A stretch of DNA of 64,000 bases. It comes from Hofstenia miamia (Eukaryota; Xenacoelomorpha; Acoela). Where the stretch lies: the NCBI GenBank assembly GCA_004352715.1, contig SCFE01000025.1:2280921-2344920 (forward strand), read 5' to 3'. How positions within the stretch are numbered: position 1 is the first letter of the stretch; every line of letters starts with the position of its first letter. The notes beneath the pieces are model-generated. The model searched no databases. It was given only the letters and a program-made list of their open reading frames with translations, and was not told the origin of the DNA. Below, in pieces: positions 57,248 through 64,000 of this stretch. The position numbers were made by a program, and so were the translations under genes.

Positions 57248-60200
57248 ATGAAAAGTCATGATAGAGCAAAGGCCCTCAGTCCCCGGCAGGCCTTCAATGG
57301 TCAGAGGGTGCTAAGAATCTCCGGACAACAGGCGGACTCCACAATCGGGAGTGTGGACTCGAGAAGTGGCAGTACAGGATCCACACAGACCAATGGACAA
57401 CGGCATAAGTGGACAGATGAGCAGAACAGGACAGCATTGGAGTGTTACAGAAGAAGCAGGCCAGATGAGAGGGGTTACAGGAAGAGAATGTTGGAAGAAT
57501 GGAGGAAGGCAAGAACGGGATTAGAAGTTACAGAGCAGAGGCTTGCAGGGCAAGTGAGAAAGTTACAGCTGGATGAGAGTAAGGGGAAAAAGAGAGTTGA
57601 ACAAGTTAAGCAAAGGGAAGATGAAGTGATAGATGTTGAGACAGAAGTGGCAGAAGTAGCAGATGCAGAAACTGAAGCAGCAATCAAGGAAAAGATGAAG
57701 GAAGAAATAGGTGAGAGAGCTAGGTTGCCAATCCCAAGAAGAGTTAAGAGAAGTAAGCTAGCAGTAGAGACAGCAAAAGTCAATAAAGTGTTGGAGAGGA
57801 TAGATGCTAGGAGTGTTACAGAAGTAAATAGCTTAGTGTATGCAGGGGCATGTGAGGTGCTGAAGAATGTAGGCGTGGAAATAAAGAAGAAGAGGTGGCA
57901 AGAAGATAAGGGAGACAGAAAGCCAGCATGGGAAAGAAGAATTGAGAATAAGGTGGCAAAGATTAGGCAGCAAATAGGGAAGATCCGGACAAGTAAGGCA
58001 GTGCAGGACAGGTGCAGGGTAGGTAAGGGGAAGACTATAGAAACTGCAAGAGAAGAGCTTAAGCAGAGATTAGTTGCAGAAGCTGAGAAACTGAGAAAGT
58101 ATAGGGCAAGGGCAAAGCAGGCAAGAGACAATATGAAGTTTGAGACTCAAGAAGGAAGAATCTACAAAGAACTAGATGCAGGAGGAAAGGCTACAGCTAG
58201 AGTAGGTGAGGATGCAGTAAGGTTCTGGGAGAATATATGGGGAAGTGCGGGACCAGAGATAGAGAATGTACAGATGCAGAAAGAAGCCAGGCAAGAAGAA
58301 GAAGTAATCACAACTGTAAGGCTGAAGGAGGCTCTAAAGAAGATGAAGAACTGGAAGGCGCCAGGCAGAGATGAGGTACATGGGTATTGGCTGAAGAAGT
58401 TCACAAGTGTTCATGAGAGACTAGCAGCAGCATTGGAGGAGTGTGTGGTGAGTGGGTGTCCAGAGTGGATGGTAGTGGGGAAGACATTTCTGATACAGAA
58501 GGACCCAAAGAAAGGTAGTGAGGCAAGCAACTTCAGGCCAATAACATGTCTGCCAACAACGTGGAAATTGCTAACTTCAGTGATTTCAAGTAGGCTGGCA
58601 TGTTACTTAGAACAGAATAGGTTGATACCAGAGGAGCAGAAGGGATGTAGGACAAAGACGAGAGGATGCAAAGACCAGTTGTTGATAGACCAGGCAGTGG
58701 TGGAGAATTGTAGAAGAAGAAAGACGAACTTAGCAATGGCATGGATAGATTACAGGAAGGCATATGACAGCATTTCACATAGGTGGGTATTGAGGACGCT
58801 AGAGGCCAATGGAGTTTCACGGAAATGGGTTGAGTTTCTAGAGAGGGAGATGGCAAAGTGGCAGACTGAGATAGATGGGCATAGGTTGAGGTTTAGGCGA
58901 GGCATATTCCAGGGAGACAGCTTAGCACCACTACTGTTTGTAGTTAGCTTAATCCCTATCACAGAAAAGTTAAAGGAGACAGGCATAGGGTATAAGATGG
59001 AGAAGAATGGTAGAGAAGTAAGTCACCTGTGGTACATGGACGACCTGAAGATGTATGCTAGTTCAAGGAAGATGTTGCAGAAGCAAGTGGAGACATTGGA
59101 GAAGGCAAGCAGAGATTCAGGGTTGGAGTTTGGATTAGGAAAGTGTGCAGCAGTGACAATGACCAGAGGCAAGTGTGTGGATGGGGAGGGCTTGAGGACA
59201 AGCAGTGGGGACAAGATTGAGGAAGTCAAGGAGGGGTACAAGTACTTAGGAGTAATAGAGAAGGACAGAACAGATCACATGGAAATGAAGATGAGGCTAA
59301 GGAAAGAGTACAAGAGGAGAGTAAGGAAGGTACTACAGAAGTCAGCATTGAATGGGCAGAACAGCATAAAGGCAATTAATACGTGGGCAATACCAGTGTT
59401 GAGATATTCGGCAGGAATAGTTAGGTGGAATAAGAATGAACTGAGGGAATTAGACAGGGAGACAAGGAAGATACTAGCAGCAGAGAGAGCATTCAACCTC
59501 AATGGAGATGTAGATAGGCTGTACATGACAAGGCATAAGGGAGGTAAAGGGCTGCTAAGTGTGGAGGAGACTGTAGAAGCAGAAGCACTAGGGCTAAAGG
59601 AATATGTAGAAGAGCAACCTAGAGGGTCAATACTGGAGGTCACTAAGGAGTTAAGGAAGATAAGAACTGAGAGTGAAGGAAAGAAGATATACCAGAGTAG
59701 GATGGAATCAGAGAGACAAACAAGGTATAGGCAGAAGGCAATGCATGGAGAATACTGGAGGAACACAGAAAAGTGTGATAGAGAAGAGAGCAACAAGTGG
59801 TTAAAGAAGGCAGGACTGAAGAGAGAAACAGAAGCACTGATAATGGCAGCACAGGAGCAAGCAATAAGAACAAACTGGGTGAAGAAGCATATAGACAGAA
59901 GAGTAGAAGTAAGTGATAAGTGTAGGCTATGTAAGAAAGAGGCAGAAACTGTAGATCATCTGACAGCAGGGTGTGAGAAGTTGGCACAGAATGAGTATAA
60001 GTTCAGGCATGACAAGGTGGGAAGAATGGTACATTGGAGTTTGAGCAGGCAGCATGGGTTAGAAGCAGGAGACAAGTGGTATGAGCACAAGCCACAGGGC
60101 GTCATAGAAAATGAGAAGGTTAAGATACTGTGGGATTTCAACATACAGACGAGCAAAGTGATAGAAGCACGGAGGCCAGACATAGTAGTGGTAGACAAAG

Positions 60201-60505
60201 AGAAAAGATTAGGAACAGTGATAGACATAGCAGTACCAAAGGACAGAAATGTAGAAAGCAAAGAGAAAGAGAAGATAGACAAGTACAGAGAGTTAGCAGA
60301 GGAAATAGAAAGGCTGTGGAAGTTAAAGAAAGTTGAAGTAGTCCCGGTAGTTGTAGGAGCACTAGGAGCAGTGAGTAAGAAGCATAAGAGATACTTGGAG
60401 GAGTTGGGAGTACCAAAGTGGGGAGGAGCAGTAGCACAGAAGGCAGCATTGTTAGGAACAGCTAGAGTCCTGAGGAAAGCTCTCAGACTCCCTGGGAACT
60501 GGTGA
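57248..60505 (+). CDS. R4/Dong-type retrotransposon polyprotein (Myb-like, RT, CCHC, restriction-like endonuclease)
   Basis: 1085 codons, uninterrupted. A Myb/SANT-like DNA-binding region at about 52-108 (HKWTDEQNRTALECYRR) is followed by a basic, charged linker. RT at about 360-720: SNFRPITCLPTTWK (427-440), AWIDYRKAYDSISHRW with catalytic D501, FQGDSLAPLLF (554-564), YMDD at 596-599 with catalytic D598/D599, and YLGV (666-669). CCHC zinc knuckle: C892, C895, H904, C909. Restriction-like endonuclease: RPDIVVVD (P977, D978) and VIDIAVPK (D993), the PD-x14-D arrangement of this group. ATG at 57248 is the first in frame after the 5' UTR repeats. Probably competent in cis for target-primed reverse transcription. 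Confidence 0.92.
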   Translation: MKSHDRAKALSPRQAFNGQRVLRISGQQADSTIGSVDSRSGSTGSTQTNGQRHKWTDEQNRTALECYRRSRPDERGYRKRMLEEWRKARTGLEVTEQRLAGQVRKLQLDESKGKKRVEQVKQREDEVIDVETEVAEVADAETEAAIKEKMKEEIGERARLPIPRRVKRSKLAVETAKVNKVLERIDARSVTEVNSLVYAGACEVLKNVGVEIKKKRWQEDKGDRKPAWERRIENKVAKIRQQIGKIRTSKAVQDRCRVGKGKTIETAREELKQRLVAEAEKLRKYRARAKQARDNMKFETQEGRIYKELDAGGKATARVGEDAVRFWENIWGSAGPEIENVQMQKEARQEEEVITTVRLKEALKKMKNWKAPGRDEVHGYWLKKFTSVHERLAAALEECVVSGCPEWMVVGKTFLIQKDPKKGSEASNFRPITCLPTTWKLLTSVISSRLACYLEQNRLIPEEQKGCRTKTRGCKDQLLIDQAVVENCRRRKTNLAMAWIDYRKAYDSISHRWVLRTLEANGVSRKWVEFLEREMAKWQTEIDGHRLRFRRGIFQGDSLAPLLFVVSLIPITEKLKETGIGYKMEKNGREVSHLWYMDDLKMYASSRKMLQKQVETLEKASRDSGLEFGLGKCAAVTMTRGKCVDGEGLRTSSGDKIEEVKEGYKYLGVIEKDRTDHMEMKMRLRKEYKRRVRKVLQKSALNGQNSIKAINTWAIPVLRYSAGIVRWNKNELRELDRETRKILAAERAFNLNGDVDRLYMTRHKGGKGLLSVEETVEAEALGLKEYVEEQPRGSILEVTKELRKIRTESEGKKIYQSRMESERQTRYRQKAMHGEYWRNTEKCDREESNKWLKKAGLKRETEALIMAAQEQAIRTNWVKKHIDRRVEVSDKCRLCKKEAETVDHLTAGCEKLAQNEYKFRHDKVGRMVHWSLSRQHGLEAGDKWYEHKPQGVIENEKVKILWDFNIQTSKVIEARRPDIVVVDKEKRLGTVIDIAVPKDRNVESKEKEKIDKYRELAEEIERLWKLKKVEVVPVVVGALGAVSKKHKRYLEELGVPKWGGAVAQKAALLGTARVLRKALRLPGNW

Positions 60506-60549
60506 GTTCCCCGAGCTGAGAGGGATACCAGCATGAAGCTGTGAGAAGC

Positions 60550-60644
<95 letters not shown>
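60550..60644. repeat. (AAT)n microsatellite shared by two retrotransposon 3' ends
   Basis: About 31 uninterrupted AAT units. The R4 element's 3' UTR ends at its left edge. The minus-strand LINE's 3' end (AGAGTCAAAGC) begins at its right edge. Confidence 0.97.
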
Positions 60645-63600
60645 GAGTCAAAGCAAATTTATTGCTTAAATGTATATAAAAACTATAAACTAACACATGA
60701 CAAAAATATTTACAAAACTAATTAAATATGCAATATTAATTAAAGGGCAGTTTTAAAAGAAATTTGACCATGCGTTGAGTTTATTATCTATGCCCAATAA
60801 TGTTCGCCTTGTTTTATTTTTTTCTTGAAGTGTTTATAGTTTTTCTCACATTTTATATCAATACTTAAATCATTCCAAGAGATTGAACATTTAAAAGAAA
60901 ATGAATCTTGACGATTATTGATGCTAAAAAGTGTTTTATTTCTTTTATTGATTTTGATGTAATTATTAAGAAAACTTAATGAACTTAATTCATGAATAAA
61001 TTTGTGAATCATACATAAAGATTGATACTGAATAAAGTAATTCGGGGCCAAAATGTTATATGATGATCTTAATTGCGTTATGGATTCATGTTTTTCAATA
61101 TAATTAAGTGTTCTAAATGCCCAGTTAAACATTTTTGCTAATGATGAACGTTTTTGCGATGTGAGATTTTGAAAAAGAAATGCACAGTAATTAAATTGAC
61201 TTAAGACAAATGAATGAATTAGTTCTACATGCGATGATTTTCCTACATGGCGCAAATGGTACAAATATTTTATTCCACATGCCATCTTTTTTAATTTGTG
61301 GGAGAAGAAATTATCGAAATTTAAGTCATTGTCTAATAATACACCTAGATAGTTTACACATTTACTTTGACTAATTTCGTTATCACAAACATTAATTTTA
61401 AAATTTTTAGTAAGCTTTTGTTGTTGTTTAGATGAAAAGATGATAAATTGAGTTTTGTCAGAATTGATTTTTAGTTTATTATGATTGAAATATGTTACGA
61501 GATTTTCAATATCTTTTGTCAAATGTTTGGTTGCCTCAAAGGGATTTTTTGCTGTCCGTAATATACAAGTATCGTCTGCATATTGGTAAATAGTTCCATT
61601 TGTCAAGGATTTTGAAATGTCATTGACATAAAGTGCGAAAAGAATGGGTCCTAATACAGTTCCTTGTGGTACGCCTAGATTTGTAGTAGTATAGTCTGAG
61701 AAAATGTGATCAATTTTTACTCTTTGTCTGCGATTCTCTAAAAAACTCATAATGAAATTTATTGCATTGACACTAAAACCTTCTAGCCTTAATTTTTCTT
61801 CTAAAATATCGAAATTCATTGAATTAAATGCTTTGCTTAAATCAAGTAAAGCAACCGCTGTAAACAAATTTTGATTTAAATTTTGTTTAATTTTTTCTGT
61901 GATTGATAAAATCGCATCAGATGTGCTGAATTTAGGTCGAAATCCAAATTGATTACTTGATAAAATTTGATTGTCATTGATAAATTTGTACATTTGTGCG
62001 GCTAGTAGTTTTTCAAATATTTTTGAGAAGGGGTGTGTTATACTAATTGGCCTGTAGTTCATGGGGTCTAGCGGGTCTCCTTTTTTATATAACGGTGAAA
62101 TATCAGATTGCTTTAAAAGGGTAGGAAAGTCATTATTTATAATACTTTGATTAAATGCTACAAGCAGGTATTCACCAAAAATATAAAAATATTTCTTAAT
62201 TATCCAATACGGCAGGTTACTGGATCCACATGATTTATTATTATCTAGCTTATTTACTACATTTCTAAGCTCATAGTAGGAAATTAAGTTGAAATGAAAC
62301 CGTTCCTTGCGTATATCAGGTTGTTGGGGTGAATTATTTCCAATTTTTCCGAATTTAAAATTGAATTTACCCATATTTTCAAAATTTCTGTTTAAAATGT
62401 TTGCGATATCCTTCTTATTCTTGTACATCTTATTATCATGTTTGATTCCTTCAATGCTTATGTTTAGCCCCTTAGTTTTACCAATGCTTTTATTAAGAAA
62501 ATTCCATTTTTGGTTAGATTTCTTTAGGCGTTTGAAATAATCCTTTAACTTACATTCATAATTAAATTTGCGGCTCTTTTTGATTAATTGCTTAGCGTGT
62601 TCATAATTAGTCCAATTAAGATTGATGGGATCCGATTTCGCAAGTTCAAAAAGTTTATTTTTCTTAATTACCAGGTCCTTAATCAAGTCGGAATCACGGG
62701 GTTCGTTAATCACTGGCCTTAATTTAGTGCTAATTAACTTTGTTCGCAGCGGTGCTACTTTGTTTAACGCTTTGGTGATTTCACAAGTGATGAATTTTAA
62801 CATACTATCGGCATCATTAAAAGTGTAGGTTATATCAAAGGATATGTTCTTCAAGAGGTGTATAAATTTTTGCTCATTAAAGTTGCTAAAATCCCTAGAA
62901 TAAATAACTTTCCTATTTTTTGTCCTGAACTTATGGTTACTAACATAAACGCAAAGATTGTGATCACTAAATGATTCAAACATATATGTTTTATATTTAT
63001 TACAACTATCGGATAGAAAATAGTCAATTAAATTAGAAAATCTAGTTGGGTTGGTTTTATTAATAGTTTGAAAAGCAAAAATATCACAAATATGATCAAT
63101 TTTCTTTGATTCAACAGAATTTAAATAATTAGAATTAAAGTCTCCAAGGACACTAATAAACTTATTTTCAAGAATTGCATATTCTATTTCTTCAATTTTG
63201 TGGTTACAAAATTCAGAAATATAATTTTTATTTGGATTGTAGCAAATGTTTATGAGTTCGCTGTTGCAAGAATTTGAAAAATATTTTAGTTCAATCCACA
63301 TACTTTCGAAAATCTAATGTTTAATTTCTAAATCATTCCTACGTTTTGAATTTAAGGATTTTGGAATAAGTATCATTAATCCCCCACCACATTCAGATCG
63401 ATTTTTAAAATGAATATCATAAGTATTACAGTCTGGATTATATAAGAATGGTAAATTTTCAGAATCTTTTATCCAAGTTTCAGTAAATACATATATAGCG
63501 CTATTTCCAATTTTGCTGACCATTTGAATAAATTCATTGCGATTTGCACTAAGACTTCTACAATTTAGGTAAATAATTTTAACATTTTTCATAAAATTAT
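60645..63600 (-). mobile_element. CR1/L2-like LINE, nearly full-length ORF2, (TTA)n tail
   Basis: Read from the minus strand: ORF2 (63619-60788) with endonuclease and RT, then a 140-bp 3' UTR with an AATAAA signal (complement of 60658-60663), ending TTTGCTTTGACTC directly before (TTA)n. The 5' edge at about 63600 coincides with a TTAA followed by a piggyBac-like end. No ORF1 is visible before the window end. Confidence 0.8.
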
Positions 63601-63619
63601 TTAACACATTGACTGCCAT
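60788..63619 (-). pseudogene. LINE ORF2: AP-like endonuclease plus reverse transcriptase, one amber stop
   Basis: One reading frame of about 944 codons interrupted only by TAG at 63314-63316 (complement CTA). Endonuclease N-terminus: KIIYLNCRSLSANRNEF, then FTETW, GGGLMILI. After the stop come VLGDFNSNYL (G-D-F-N at codons 53-56 of the downstream segment) and SDHNLCVYV, the S-D-H active-site motif. RT: NYRPISITHPFSKIFEKLL (415-433), ALLDLSKAFNSMNF (catalytic Asp 487; the common second Asp of KAFD is Asn here), LGVPQGTVLGPILF (542-555) and QYADDTCIL (YADD 574-577). It ends with ISWNDLSIDIKC and YKHFKKKIK. The first codons (MAVNVLN) are contributed by the flanking TTAA element. Recently dead or, if the stop is an error, intact. 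Confidence 0.88.
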
Positions 63620-64000
63620 GTCTCCAGATAAGTGGAGATCTGGCCTTTCTCAAATGTGCCATGTATCCACAAAAGAGGATGCAACTTATTTTCTGATTTT
63701 AAGGCTGTATACTACATTCTGGATGCACCCAATGCATTTTCTTATGGTGTTTATTATGTGTGGCATGCTGGGGAATGTTTTTGAAATCCTTGTTGGCATA
63801 GTGTCGTTTTTTTTTCTTAGATAAACTTTTTTTAATTCCCTCTCTCTTAGTAAATATTTTATGTATAATATAAACTTGCAAATGTATATTTATGAGTGTT
63901 TTACTACATTAAAATTCAACTGATGAGGTACAAAAAGTTTTATATCTGCTGTTTATTCATTAGTTTTATTCTCATGGATGGAGATGAAACATTCATAACA
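63601..64000. other. possible piggyBac-type element end at TTAA, then unrecognised sequence
   Basis: TTAACACATTGACTGCCATG at 63601 resembles piggyBac termini (TTAA target, then C-C-x-T-T-G-x-x-T-G-C-C). The remaining 380 bp to the window edge, including ORFs 63609-63824 (+) and 63699-63881 (-), shows no transposase motif. It could be a non-autonomous piggyBac element inserted at the LINE 5' region. Confidence 0.4.

Larger units (their letters stand above)
57089..60549 (+). mobile_element. full-length R4/Dong-clade non-LTR retrotransposon in (TAA)n
   Basis: Bounded left by (TAA)n to 57086 and right by (AAT)n from 60550, it spans about 3.46 kb: a 159-bp 5' UTR, one ORF (57248-60505) and a 44-bp 3' UTR. 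The known Dong element of the R4 clade inserts into TAA repeats, and this copy shows that architecture. Purine-rich, GC-richer coding sequence contrasts with the AT-rich surroundings. The intact ORF suggests recent insertion. Two other partial copies lie at 56436 and 52380. Confidence 0.88.

Noticed and set aside
57475-58131. Long minus-strand ORFs opposite the R4 polyprotein (57475-58131, 59275-59796, 59643-59987, 59956-60696)
   Set aside because: Serine/leucine-rich antisense shadows of a purine-rich coding strand, with no domain.
1-64000. CRISPR arrays, operons, riboswitches or phage/plasmid modules
   Set aside because: The window is animal DNA; the direct repeats seen are microsatellites, transposon ends or irregularly spaced motifs.

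Overview
The window is AT-rich animal DNA. It has spliced genes with GT/AG introns of 0.3 to 5 kb, abundant (TA)n and (TAA)n microsatellites, and a dense mix of decayed DNA transposons, LINEs and Penelope-like elements. There are no bacterial-type operons, rRNA genes or convincing tRNAs. It is an invertebrate-type metazoan genome; I cannot name the species. A 110-base N gap (4627-4736) and three single Ns (19591, 26450, 27301) mark assembly joins. At least two of the joins carry duplicated sequence that is probably artefact.

Host genes. Two can be defended. (1) A bestrophin-family anion channel gene on the + strand. Six exons run from 6608 to 17495, every junction is phase-consistent, and a candidate N-terminal exon ends at 3196. 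Its introns hold a MITE, two mariner-like elements, a decayed LINE and another MITE. (2) An intact, intronless 599-codon SLC6 (B0AT/XTRP3-like) Na+-dependent transporter on the - strand, 33389-35188. Nothing links the two functionally.

Mobile DNA, left to right: Penelope-like (PLE) endonuclease end (1-276, -); hAT-like transposase remnant (1600-2520, +) with a possible terminus at 2940; 300-bp MITE (3481-3781); rearranged mariner-like element (3793-4626); second decayed mariner-like element (4747-6292, -); LINE remnant in a bestrophin intron (9440-10160); MITE (14443-14772); P-element-like transposon with about 40-bp inverted repeats (18743-21140, -); two PLE pieces (21390-23204 and 24245-24600, +); internally deleted LINE (24602-26341) with an exact 850-bp repeat (26451-27300); Tc1/mariner remnant (27940-28300); decayed unnamed transposon-like family (29021-30196, -); foldback MITE (38198-38590); piggyBac remnant (39130-40560, -) split by a LINE 3' end (39408-40146, +).

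From about 40.9 to 52.4 kb there is almost nothing recognisable. A decayed R4/Dong-like fragment follows at 52380-52835.

The right end is the most striking part. A full-length R4/Dong-clade retrotransposon (57089-60549, intact 1085-aa ORF with Myb-like, RT, CCHC and restriction-like endonuclease regions) sits inside a (TAA)n microsatellite. It lies tail to tail with a CR1/L2-like LINE (60645-63600, -) whose own 3' end abuts the same (TAA)n. A degraded version of the same R4 end / (TAA)n / LINE end arrangement lies just upstream at 56436-56880. This suggests either that one element's tail repeat serves as the other's landing site, or that the block was duplicated.
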